A stretch of DNA of 64,000 nucleotides from Spirodela intermedia (Eukaryota; Streptophyta; Magnoliopsida; Alismatales; Araceae). The stretch is taken from contig LR746274.1 of assembly GCA_902729315.2 (NCBI GenBank), positions 434,001 through 498,000 on the forward strand, read 5' to 3'. Numbering within the stretch: the stretch's first letter is position 1; the number at the start of each line of letters is the position of its first letter. Below are positions 1 to 11,598 of the stretch, in pieces. Under the pieces are notes generated by a model. It was not told where the DNA came from and did no database searches. It was given only the letters and a program-made list of their open reading frames with translations. Position numbers and translations under genes: made by a program.

Positions 1-36
<36 letters not shown>
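1..36. repeat. (TC)n microsatellite at window edge
   Basis: Eighteen TC units open the window. They lie in the last intron of the ubiquitin protease gene whose final exon starts at 168. Confidence 0.95.
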
Positions 37-38
<2 letters not shown>

Positions 39-167
39 ATAGTTGACTTCCCCTGTGCATGGTGTTATGGAGGTCTAATTGTGCAGAACCCATTACATAA
101 GTGATCATATTACATTTATATACTCTTTTTATTCACATTTTCCTCGTTGTTTCCCCTTCTCCCGCAG

Positions 168-425
168 GCCCCTTCATCGAGCTCCATCCTCCGCCTCATC
201 TCTGTCGTGGAGCACTACGGCGGCTCTGGAGGTGGGCACTATGCAGTTTACAGAAAACTGACAGTTGACCCTCACGAGGCGGGCCCCATGGTGTGGACCC
301 AGGGTCAACCTAGTCAATGGTTCTACATATCCGACCACAGAGTGTCCCCGGTCTCCGAAGAGGCTGTTCTCGGAGCAGAGGCCAGCCTCCTATTCTACGA
401 GAGAGTCAACGCGTTGACTCCGTGA
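168..425 (+). CDS. UBP27: Ubiquitin carboxyl-terminal hydrolase 27-like, last exon (5' part outside window)
   Basis: This is the C-terminal exon of a ubiquitin-specific protease that removes ubiquitin from substrates. Plant UBP27 is known as an outer mitochondrial membrane enzyme linked to mitochondrial shape. The exon begins after a pyrimidine-rich acceptor ending CCGCAG (162-167), reads in phase 0, and stops at TGA 423-425. It encodes the USP histidine box: ISVVEHYGGSGGGHYAVYR carries the catalytic His in GGHY. Next come the WFYISDHRVSPVSEE segment and the family-typical end LGAEASLLFYER, followed by six extra residues (VNALTP). The Cys box and the rest of the catalytic domain lie upstream of the window. 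Identification rests on the His box plus the near-invariant tail. The subtype (27 versus another plant UBP) is inferred from that tail. Confidence 0.85.
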   Translation, partial: APSSSSILRLISVVEHYGGSGGGHYAVYRKLTVDPHEAGPMVWTQGQPSQWFYISDHRVSPVSEEAVLGAEASLLFYERVNALTP

Positions 426-1105
426 TGGATGGTGAGGATCCCTCTGTAGCCGTTCAGATCTTATGGCTTCTTTCGGTCATCTCTTCAGGTAAATGCTGAA
501 TTGAGAAAATTTAATTCTCCGGTTTTGTCCTGGAAGGTCGGATCAGCCCCTTTTACGGCATTTTACGTGGTGGATTCACAGGGACCTGACAAATGGGCTT
601 GGCCCGACCAAGCATGGCCCGGCCCGCCCACCCTAGCATACATCATGTTCTAGGATTTTCGGGTTTCCGGGCCAGGCCTGTTAATTTCGGGCTTTATTGG
701 GCTCTCGTGGGTTTCAAGGGCGGCCCATTTACGCGCCTTTATTAAAATTCCAAATTCCCGGTAAACGCCCAAGCGAGAAGTCAAGAAACGGCGGCCGTTA
801 TGCGCCTTTCAGGCGTGACTCCACCCGCTCGGGCCCGGCCCTGGCCCGTCCGGCGGGTTCCCCTTCAGGACTGTGGCTTGTCTAAAGTGGGCCGGGCCGG
901 GTTGGGCTTCCTGGGTCCAGGCCCGGTCAACAAACGACACCCCAGGGTCCTTATCCTCTGCACTAGGTCATGTGGCGGGAAAGATGGAACACCTGGATCT
1001 GTGGGGCCGGCGGCGCGCTAGTTGTCTGCCTATGTTATATTCCAGACTCTGACTCATCAATATTTTATGGATGGCGTCATCACTAGAACCTTCCACCCAA
1101 CGAAT
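426..1105. other. Intergenic spacer rich in GGGCC/GGCCC motifs
   Basis: No gene is seen between the UBP27 stop and the TATA box of the next gene. From 590 to 930 the spacer is packed with GGCCC/GGGCC words, including several TGGGCC/TGGGCT site II-like cores. The local G+C content is much higher than in flanking introns. Short ORFs here have no recognisable product. Confidence 0.7.
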
Positions 1106-1115
1106 CTATAAAATA
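1106..1115 (+). promoter_or_regulatory. Probable TATA box of the NAPRT gene
   Basis: CTATAAAATA sits about 140 bases before the ATG at 1249. A start site about 30 bases downstream would give a roughly 110-base leader that ends in a GA repeat (1211-1226). It also places the upstream ATG at 1071 outside the transcript. Confidence 0.55.
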
Positions 1116-1248
1116 TTAATTAATTATCCTGAATTTAACCAGCCTGGTTCTTCTTCTTCTCGTCCCTCGGGTTCCAACGGCCGCCTATTCCCCGGGCCAC
1201 CCAGCTCTGAAGAGAGAGAGAGAGGAGGTGGCGAATTCGGACGGATCT

Positions 1249-4200
1249 ATGGCGATGTATGGGACGGGGGAGGAGGAGGGGGGCCGAGGTCCGAGGGCTC
1301 CAGTAGCGGGGCCGACGAACTCCATGGTGTCGCCGCTCCTTAATGATCTCTACCAGTTCAGCATGGCTTACGCCTACTGGAAGGCCGGGAAGCACAAAGA
1401 ACGCGCCGTGTGAGTGAGACTAGTCCCACTGCCCTGAGGCCTTCCCGCACGGAAGTTGATTGAGGTTAACCGGAGCTGATTGGGGTTGGGGAGAACCTCC
1501 GTTCGTTGAGTGGGGCACTGCTTTTTCAGTATCGTGGTTAGGACTGGGGGAGACTGTATCGGAGTTCTTCTTTTCTTTAATTTTCTACCTTCCCTTGTGT
1601 TCTTGGAGATCTTTCGGAAAGAATGTGGCCTGTTATCGTTCTCGATTTCCACTCGCCGTCTGCTCGAATGGGCGACCTGTTTCCTCCTTTGACGGGATAT
1701 TTGATGTCTTCTCAGGTTTGATTTGTTCTTCCGGAGGAATCCATTCGGGGGTGAGTACACCATTTTTGGCGGTCTCGATGAATGTATCCGTTTTATTGCC
1801 AATTTCAAAATCGACGATGAGCAGATCTCATTCTTGCGCTCTGTAATGCCAAATTGTGAGGTAAACTCATTATTCTTTCTCGAGCACTTGTTCTTTCCTT
1901 GTACATTCATGTAGTCTTAATAATTCTTGCTATTGTTCTCCCCGAAGACATGGGCGAGATAAAGGGCTATGGAACAGAAATAGCTGTCTTGGAACTCAGC
2001 AGTTTATTCCAACTGTCACTTGGACTTTGACAAAGATGTAATTTTTCTGACTGTTAATTTTCCGGTGGTCAGGCAAAATTATAAACACTCGATTCCCAGG
2101 ATAAAATCTGAACTTGTTCTTAAGATCCATGCAAGCAGAAGTTTGCGTGGGCATAGAATTGTCTGTGAAATATGGATGCTAACAGTCATGCAGTAATAGG
2201 GGAAGAAGAAAGATAAATCGGGTAGTTAAAGAAGGTAGGATTCACCAACTGAGCTAAAAAATTCGCATAAAAGCAAAATAAGCCGAAAAGGGGAAAAAGC
2301 CACCCAAGCCTACAGTTTAAACTTTACTTATTTTCCGTTAGTAATATTTGAGTTGGATGTTGTAGTCTCCCCTAGCCTGCGCATGGATTTGCTCCTTTTC
2401 TGTGGAATGCAGAGTGCGGGCATCTATATAGACTTCTGGCTGAGGCACTTTCCATACAATTCGAAGCAAATCTGCTACTATTATGATGTCAACAAAGTTA
2501 AAGAAAACAGGTGTGTGATTTTAGTTTTATTTTTATGTGAAGGACTAGAGCAAGATGAATATGCTTGATCTCTTGCAAGAGGGAGAAATAAATATAGCTC
2601 GTTGTGCACAAACATGCATACAGTTTCAGTTTCTTTAAAGAAAATCATGGGCTGACAACTAAAGTGAGCTTTATTTTTCAAGTACTTGACCTGCCAGACT
2701 AGTCTTTTCTTTTCTCTGGGAAAAAGTGATAATGCTGTTTACTTTGTACCGGGCTAATTCAAAAATATTTGGATTGGTATGCTTATGTAATTGTTCTAGC
2801 ACAAACAATCTCACCAACGATGACCAGTTCCTGTTTTACTACCTTCTCCAGATCATTCCATGACGTTATACCTCATTTTGTCCCAGATGTGTAATTCCAT
2901 GACGATGACCATTGATGACTGAAAGTTTTCTTCTCGCAGAATGCATTCTTCGATTATCTTAGGACTATTGATTGCTGTGATGTTGAGGTTTATGCTATTC
3001 CTGAAGGCTCTGTTGTTTTCCCCAAGATCCCATTACTGAGAGTTGAAGGACCAGTTGCTGTGAGTATTATTCTCTGGTCTTTGCTGAGTCCATGCCCAGT
3101 GTCTGAATTTTTTCATGGCGCTTCTCTACATCATGTTTAATGTTTAGCTACCATCTATTTTCATTTCGCATACAGGTGGTTCAACTTCTCGAAACTCCAT
3201 TTGTAAATCTTGTGAATTTTGCTTCACTTCTGACTACAAATGCTGCAAGACATCGTCTTGTTGCGGGAAAATCCAAACTTCTACTTGAGTTTGGGCTTCG
3301 ACGGGCTCAGGTGGGACGTTTTAAATCCCTAATAGCCCTGAAATGCTCTCTTGACGTGCATGTTAATAGCCCTGACTATATTTAATACATAGGGACCTGA
3401 TGGTGGAATAAGTGCATCGAAATATTGCTACATGGGTGGATTTGATGCAACGAGGTAATTTACTGATTTCTGCGCACCCGGGATTCTGCCATTTCACGGT
3501 GTTATCGATTTTTTTTTTAGTTTTAGTAAAAAAATACGTCTTGAATCTACAGCACAGTCAAGTGACTAATCAAAGTATTTCCTTGTCGAAAATTTCCAGC
3601 AAACTTATTTTATTATACTTTTTCCCTGGCATCTCATGACCATCCTCATTCGAAATCTGTACTTCATCTTTTTGTAGCTAAATGGCTACCTGTTTGTGTT
3701 TGTAATATTATAAACTCTGGTCAAGTTTGTATCTTGTTTCTATTCGAATTTATAGGGTGAAAGTGAAGATTATTCCAACTTGTAACATAATATGCCCTTT
3801 TAGAATCACAGTATTTTGCCCCGTTTATACTATTCCTCCCCTTGTAATTAAATGTGTATTCGTACTCAATTGACAGCAATGTTGCGGCTGGAAGACTATT
3901 CGGAATACCACTTCGTGGAACTCATTCTCATGCCTTTGTTAGCTCATTTATGGTAGGCATTTACTATCGCTACTTTAAATATGCATCATCAATATTCTTC
4001 TTCATTATGATTCTTTCACTGCGACTGTAACTTTCCTGTGTTAATTGTTTTTTATGGTTTTGCCCGTTTTCCACTTTTACCTGAAGGGTTATGCAGTTGA
4101 TTATTGGATAGCCTTTTATTTCTTTTCAGAAAGCTTTAATGTAAGTCCTCACTAGATAGAACCAATAGATTTCTGCAAGTTACAAAATAGTGGAAGTTGG

Positions 4201-7200
4201 AAAAAAAAACTGTGCTTTGATCACCTGATGGCCATTTAATCTCTATGTTTAGTGTGTGATTTGGGTTTAAATCCCCTTCAAGCTGTAGTTTTTCGCATGT
4301 GCAGTCCGTTCCTTATGCTCCATAATACAACTTTAAGTGTAATGCAGTTGTAAAGCAGTAAGGTGTTACATTTTTTATCTGTTTTCAAGGGAGACATTGC
4401 TCATTTTATTTTAGTTAACGGGGAATGCAAGAACTTGCATCTATCAGGAAATCCCGACCCAAACCCCAACGTGGAATACATAATTTGAAAGGCAAAGCTG
4501 CTTATGCGATATGGGAAATTTGGGATACCCCTTTCTCCGCTGTTCCAGATGCTTATAAATTTTGGAAATTATTTTTTGTTCTTAGAGGATGTGATGAGGT
4601 TTGGATAGCAGATGGGCCGTAACAAAGCTAGTAAGGGAGTTGGTGGAGGAGAATGGGGCTGCATGTTGAACGAATCTAATTCTTTTTCAGATATTTGGAG
4701 TGAACAATGTCCCGTGGGATGACAAAAGGCGAAGAAAACATCTGAGGAAACTGATTCAAATTAACACAATGTGGCTCCTTCATTTTATTTTAATATGGTA
4801 TCTTTTTGGAATGAGTTGGGAGTAGGAATTTTAGTTGAAGTAGAGTATGATGAATGTGTATTTTTTATGACCTTTCAATATTATCGATAATTAGTGTGAT
4901 CTGTATTTCGATTTTCCTCTTACTGCATATTTACTTTTTTTTTCTCTTGTTTTGGAGATTTATGCAAGATAATTTTAGATTATAAAGAAATTATGAGTCA
5001 GGTGTATCGAAGAATTGCAAGTTCCAGTAAAAAAATTCTCTAGATATTTGGTGGATAATATATTTGTTCGAATGTGTAAATGAATTTATAAACATTAGAT
5101 TGGAATTGGTTGATCATGGCCCAGTAGGAAGTGGGTCGCATGCGAAAACAAAATTAGGAAAGGGCGCCCCACATTAATCTGCATTCTCTGCATCACTCCA
5201 TGATTAGAAATTTATGCTAGATGGGGCTATTCTGCTGATGCAATCTTATCAGTTTTGAACTCTGTTACCCTTTCCTGATTTTGTTTTCATCCACGATCCA
5301 CTTCATGGAGAAGCTCCTTGCATCAGTCTGCATTGGAGTATATTACCAATATCTTGTTGTAGTGAACCCTGATCTTCAAGATGTTTTTTCTACACAGACA
5401 TAATCAATGAGAAATATTTACTTTCTGGTGGAAGGTCAATGATCGAAACTCTTCCCTCATGCCTTTGCATATGTCTGCCTGGGGGAGTATGCTTTTTTGC
5501 TGTAGTATAAAGTTGACGTCAAATGCTCCCTGGGATCATTTCCAAAATGTTTGTAACTTATTTTGAATGATCTATTGAATGCTTCGTATAAGCATCTATT
5601 GGAATTCTGTCTCCCGTTAGACAATGCTCTTATACTGGTTTTTTCTCTCTCTCAATAAATTTGATGTGACTACAAATTTTGCTTGCGATCATCATATTTT
5701 TTGTTTTTATTTAAATCATTTTTCACAAAAAAAACCATTGGACTAGTAGTTGGATGACATAACATGGAATTTGTGTTCCACCTTCTGATCTAAAGCAATA
5801 TTATGCAGAGCATGGATGAGATCGTAGACAAGACCCTTAAAAGTCCTGATGGATCCCGTACTTGTGAAGATTTTGTTAGTTTGGTACAAAACTGGTTCAG
5901 CAAGCTTCAAGTAAGTGATGGATCAATTGCTATCATTAAGAGAATATACTTCACTGATATTAGTACGTTCCTTTGTAATTTGTGGATAATATTCAGAATC
6001 TGCTTCAATTCTTATTCAAAGGAAATTTTGTTGGTCAAGATTTCCTGTCTTTTACATTGTTGAGTATGATGGATCCGATCCATTTCCATGAGTTATTCGT
6101 GCTTGTCATAAACGTTCACCAATAAAGTGATGTTCTCCATTCGCACAGTAAACTACTTTATTGTGGACATCTGCCTTTTGGTACCTTTACATACCATTCT
6201 AACTGATAATACTTGTGAAAACAAGACTCTATTTGTTTTTTGGGCAGCTTCTGAACCAACCCACACCTACTTGTGAGACTCAGTTGCCTTTTTGTGGTTT
6301 CTGAAAGACGTGCTGAACAAATTGCGTTGGAATCCTTGATTTTATTCCAAACATTGAGCCTTTCAGTCTCGCTAGTTTATGAAAAAATTGCTTAGTGGCT
6401 TTTGGTGGCTCATACTATCTCATCTCTTGAGAGCCTTTTTTTAACCGGATATGGGAAGGATATTTGTGTTTTTTTTTTTAGTTTGAGAAGGCAGCATATA
6501 ATGGTTGTAAATAAATAAAAAATATATCATATCCTTAGTGATAGTAAATTTTTTGGCATGTATGATCATATATTGTATAACCTGATTTCAAGGTGCAGAT
6601 AAGTTAGCTATAATTTCTGATGGCCAGTATTTCAAGGTGCGGGTAGGTCTTCTTTTCCACTGTGGTTTCTTGTAATTCTTGAATCCACGCATGCTCTCTG
6701 TTGACGTGCGTTGTGCATAACAGTTTTTTTGTTACATCACCGCCCTGTTGTTGGTATTTTTATGTATAACCTCGTTGTGCAAATATGCCTATATTAGAGA
6801 ATATTTACGCCTTTATGAAAGTGTGTATTTTTAGTTCTGAAAATATTTATTTCTCTGTTATGCATTTATTCTTTAGTGGACAGATAAATTTCGAGGAATT
6901 TTTGGTGAGACTAATCAAAGTGAGCTGGCAGCATTCACCTCTTATGCATTGGCATTCCCTGATAATTTCCTAGCCCTTGTAGACACCTACGATGTAAGTT
7001 TTTCTATCAACAACCGAATTTGTGTTTCTTACATCATTAATGATGGATTTGTCACTTAAACGGCCTTCAGTTTATGACTTACTTAATGGGCTTAGAACTT
7101 GACCATAATTAGTTATGTCGTCACTCTTATTTCCGATGGCTAAGCCTTCTAGTTTCTCCGAATTTCATATCCATCATCATAGGAATTTCTTGCTTGAAAT

Positions 7201-8811
7201 CAGAAAAGGAAATTTTTAATAGTTATGGCTTGTACTCTGCAATGACTCTAGTACGTGAGGCCTTAAGCAGTCTCTGTTATCTTGCTTTCATGCAAAAGGA
7301 AGGCGGATTGGGATAATTACACTATTATTGGGATTTGTTATGGAGACAGATAAATCAACATCTAAAGCTATGGTTTGACGTACAAACGTAAAAAAATATA
7401 ACAATAATGATATATATTAGTCAAAACAATCTTATTCAGGGAAGGTGCTTTAAACTTAATCCAGTTATGTAGTATGGAGCAGATGACCAGTTATCCAGTT
7501 ATGGCTTGATGTTTTCTTTTTACTGAGTTTAATGCGTCGAACCATTTTTTTGCTTGATTTTGTCGGAAATATTCAGATTTATGAAGAATATAATTTTTTA
7601 TCTTTTTTTTTTATGTGACTCGCTGGCTATGAACGGATGTTAAAAATAGTGGTCATATTCCAAAGAAAAGGTGCCATGAGAAAGCCATTTGCCCCTATAG
7701 ATCATAAGTGACATGTTATCGTGCCTTTCTACTATATGGCCTTTGTTGATTTAATTTGATTCGGTGATCTTGGCCCAAGTTACCTGAAGTGAATCGTTGT
7801 TTCTTCATGTTAGAAGGAGATTCTAAGCTAGAAAGTGGTGTTTATCACCCACTATAAGGGTTCATCTGACGCTCTTTATACCAGGTTATGAAGAGCGGGA
7901 TCCCTAATTTCTGTGCTGTAGCCTTAGCACTTAACGACATGGGGTAAGTTCCTAGGCTTCTGATTTTCCAAGAAATATCTCATCGTTCGTTTTTATTATT
8001 ATTATTTGTACTTTTCTGGGCCGCAGCTTTCCAAGTCAAATTTCCTTCTCTTTTTGTTTTTTCGGCTTCAGTTTTTTTTCATGGTTGTTTATTTTTATGA
8101 TTTATTACCAACTTAGGAAGCATATATATGCTTCTGTAACACCCCGCCGTGCTGAATTATGCACAAACAGGTATAAAGCCCGTGGAATAAGGTTGGATTC
8201 TGGTGATCTGGCATATCAGTCCATCGAGGGTCGGAAAATATTTTGTGAGATAGAGAAGAAATTCTCTGTGCCTGATTTCGGGAAAATGATCATCACTGCC
8301 AGCAATGACCTCAATGAAGAAACTCTCGATGCATTGAACAAGCAGGTGAGAAACTTGCAGGGCCAATAAAGCATTTCGAGCAGCTATATGTCTAAAAGTA
8401 ATAAAGTGTGAAAATTTATGTTTTCAAAGGATTTTAGTTATTTATTTATTTATTTATTTTCTTTTATTGGAAGGGACATGAGGTAGATGCTTTTGGCATT
8501 GGCACATATCTGGTGACCTGCTATGCGCAAGCAGCTCTGGGCTGTGTTTTCAAGCTGGTGGAGATCAATAAGCAGCCACGCATGAAGCTCTCGGAGGACG
8601 TCTCCAAGGTCAGCCTCGTCTTAAACTCATCCTCCTGGTTTCCAATGGCGGCCCATCTCAGAGTTTTCTCTTCTCAGGTTTCCATCCCGTGTAAGAAGCA
8701 AATCTACAGATTGTACGGAAGAGAAGGGTACCCATTGGTCGACATCATGACCGGAGTAAATGAACCACCTCCCAAGGTATGCGAATAGAGAAATTAATGG
8801 GCATAATTGAT

Positions 8812-8879
<68 letters not shown>

Positions 8880-9523
8880 GGTCGATTAGCTCAGAAATAT
8901 AATGGCATTAAATTTACCAATGTTGATTTGCAGGTAGCAGAACGGATCCTGTGTCGCCATCCATTCAATGAATCCAAGAGGGCGTATGTTGTGCCTCAGC
9001 GGATTGAAGAGCTCTTGAAGTGTTATTGGCCAGGGGATTCACGTGAGTACCTGCTCGCCTTTTTTTCACAATTTACCAAGTTTTCTTTGAGCACTAATAT
9101 TTATTGATCTACATGTCTCTATATTTTTACTAAACCCGGTGAATCGATACTCATTTCCATAATCACACGATTTATTTATTTATTTATTTATTATAATTAG
9201 GGACTACTCTGGAAAATTATTTTCTCTAGGATTCTCAACCCAATAAACTCCAAAATTTTACTTACGTGCTTGGACACAACCAGAACTTACTAATTCCCTC
9301 ACATTATCCAGTTTCTGCAGAGAATCCATGGTATTCTGTTTCCTTATAAATACACTCACATATATACTCCTGTTAAATTATTTGCATTATAGTATTTTAG
9401 AATTTAATTATTAATATAATGTGTGTGTGTGTGTGTCTGTGCATATTCCAGTTATCAGCATCCGGTAGAGATTTTTTTCCCCTTCTTAACTGACATTAAT
9501 ATTATTTCCTACTTATGTCTGTA

Positions 9524-9560
<37 letters not shown>

Positions 9561-9930
9561 TCCAAGTTCTCTGGATTGGGTGGAGATATTTGGCTACGAA
9601 TGTGAATTACTGGGAGAAATTTTCCTAGTTAATTGACATGATTTTTTTCCATTACGAAGATAAAACCAGAGAAGAGCTGCCCTCTCTCCAGAAGATCAGA
9701 GAGCGCTGCATTCTGCAGCTGAGCCAGATGCGTCCTGATCACGTGAGGAGACTGAACCCCACGCCCTACAAAGTCGGTGCCCCACTTCCCTCTCTCTCCT
9801 GCCCTCCTCTGCTGGTTGCAGTAATTAACAATGTTTCTCTCTCTTACGTCAGGTGAGCGTCAGCGCGAAGCTGTACGATTTTATTCATTTCCTCTGGCTC
9901 AGCGAGGCGCCGGTCGGGGAGCTTCAGTAA
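1249..9930 (+). CDS. NAPRT1: Nicotinate phosphoribosyltransferase, 15 exons, 561 aa
   Basis: It catalyses nicotinate + PRPP (with ATP) to nicotinate mononucleotide, the entry step of NAD salvage (Preiss-Handler pathway). Coding exons: 1249-1409, 1716-1860, 2940-3059, 3176-3310, 3393-3454, 3877-3952, 5809-5910, 6877-6993, 7885-7943, 8171-8345, 8474-8608, 8678-8776, 8934-9042, 9660-9772, 9853-9930. Phases join cleanly and give 561 residues, against about 557 in Arabidopsis. Hallmarks are [19 protein letters not shown] near residue 30, the [16 protein letters not shown] block, [43 protein letters not shown] and [11 protein letters not shown]; the C-terminus ends [17 protein letters not shown] 1249 is chosen because the GTG upstream at 1228 is not a plausible plant start. 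The exon 7/8 join ([14 protein letters not shown]) is the least conserved. Exon 14 uses acceptor ACGAAG at 9659, again a variable region. The gene is large because of AT-rich introns, the longest at 3953-5808. Confidence 0.96.
8815..8875. repeat. (TC)n microsatellite in NAPRT intron 12
   Basis: About 30 TC units run uninterrupted inside the intron 8777-8933, making up over a third of its length and lying 58 bases before the acceptor. Confidence 0.95.
9420..9560. repeat. (TG)n and (TA)n microsatellites in NAPRT intron 13
   Basis: A short TG run (9420-9436) and an interrupted TA run (9527-9560) lie in the intron between exons 13 and 14. They have no coding consequence. Confidence 0.9.
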
Positions 9931-11598
9931 GCCCCAGCGAAACCAGTCGGTGGGGATGGTGACGTGGCTCTCCCTGGATCGTCCGATTATAGAAAATGTT
10001 TTCCTCTTTTTTGCCGAAGCTTTTTTTCTATTCTTTTCTCCGAGATCATGGGACCTCCTTCCGGGCCGGGCTTCGGGCCGACTCCGAGGGATCCGCTTCT
10101 CCGCTCCCCGACGCGGTACCTTTATTCCCCGATACGCTTACTGGGCCGTCATCTGACATCGCCCGGGCCACACCGGCAGAGGCTGTCGTGGAGGAAGAGA
10201 GGGCCCACCGACTCAGCGGCAGTGGAATTATTGGACCACAAAGCAGGAGCCAGATGGGCCGTCGGCAGCAGCTATCGGGCCCATTATTCGTACCAGAGCC
10301 CAGGTCGGCACACGGCCCATGTCAGCATTCGGAATTTTAAATACATTCCTACCAAATAAAATATAAAACAGAATGTACGTCGCCATATAATAATTGTAGA
10401 TACGGTCCATATAATTCTACCTATTACTAACCTGCCCCACTCTTGGAAACGGGTCAAAAGTTTAGACCTTTATGTCACAGAGAGAGAGAGAGAGAGAGGG
10501 AGGTTGGGGCGGCCATGTGGGTACTTAACTGGGTCCAAAATTTATGGGTCAAAAGCCCATCAGAGGGACCCCCACTGTACGGACTTTAAATTGGGCCGGG
10601 CGGAAACTCTGAAGGGTCGGGCTGGCAGGCCCGACAGAGCAGTATGTACTTTTTCGAATAAACTGCAGGGTTGAAAAGGTGTATATTATTTAATTATTTA
10701 ATGGAAGCAATAGGATTTCAACGTGCGACGGCGGTCTGTCAATAAATCAGATTACATTCACCGGGCCCCACGTACGCGGTATGCTCGGGCGGGGGGGGGG
10801 GGGGCACGGAAGACACGGACAGTAGTGACCTGGCATGACTATGGACACCGCTCTGTGCCGTCCCGCTTCCACCGTCTCCTCACATCAGAATGTCCGTAGC
10901 AGCGTTTTCTTGTGGAAGGTAAGCTCACCGTCATCCCGCCACCACTCCCCGGCTGTCGTTATTCAGAGGGTTACATCAGCGACAGCTGCAACCTCTCTCC
11001 CTCTCTACTCTCTCTCTCTCTCGACTTCTCTCAGAGAGGGGTGTGTGGATCAATGGAGCACTGCCTCTCTCTACACTCGGCTCTTCTCCACCGCAGTAAA
11101 TCCTCGGTCATCTTCTTCCTCTGTCTCGTTCCCCACTGATTCCTTTCTGAGTCGCTCATCGATGGATTCCACACACCGGAGGGAGAGAAATCTACCGTTG
11201 CATGTGGCAGGGACCGGGCTTTGATGCTTCCTCCGTTCTTCCTTCTTCAACAGGAACCCACCCAATCTGTCGGAGGTTCTTGCCATCCCCCACTGGGGAG
11301 ACTTCACCGGGGGAAGGCTCTGCAACTTCTGTCGTCTGAGCTACTCAGGATAGGCCAGCCGCCATGGAAGCTCTCTCACCTTCTCCGCCCTGCCGCCTTG
11401 GCACTCCCTCTGCTGTCCGTCTGTTCGTACTCCCAATGTGAGCTGCTCTCCGAGGTGATCATCCTCGCCATTGCCGGATTGTAGGATTATCTGTCGATCC
11501 ACGGATTTTTTTGCATCCGCTTGCGGCTTCCTCCACTGTTTCCCAGCTTGGAGAAGAAGGATAACCTCGAGGGTGGTAGAAACAGCAGGAGGGAGGCA
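9931..11598. other. Intergenic spacer and 5' leader of the receptor-like kinase
   Basis: This covers the NAPRT 3' region and the leader of the next gene. It has scattered GGGCC/site II-like words (10060-10650), a (GA) run near 10480-10497 and a G tract at 10789-10803. A CT-rich leader runs 10985-11035. A good donor sequence (AAG/GTAAGC, about 10918) suggests a 5' UTR intron, but the acceptor is not evident. ORFs at 10835-11224 and 11221-11484 resemble no protein I know. Confidence 0.55.

Noticed and set aside
1071-1343. A 90-codon frame beginning with ATG ahead of and overlapping the NAPRT start
   Set aside because: Its ATG lies upstream of the TATA box at 1106-1115, its product is low-complexity, and the overlapping NAPRT frame is clearly conserved.
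1374-1910. Long minus-strand frame across NAPRT intron 1 and exon 2
   Set aside because: It is the shadow of a genuine plus-strand exon and intron. Its product resembles nothing and is biased in composition.
10835-11224. A 129-codon Ser-rich frame upstream of the receptor-like kinase
   Set aside because: No recognisable domain. It overlaps a likely 5' UTR donor and CT-rich leader and is best read as leader sequence.
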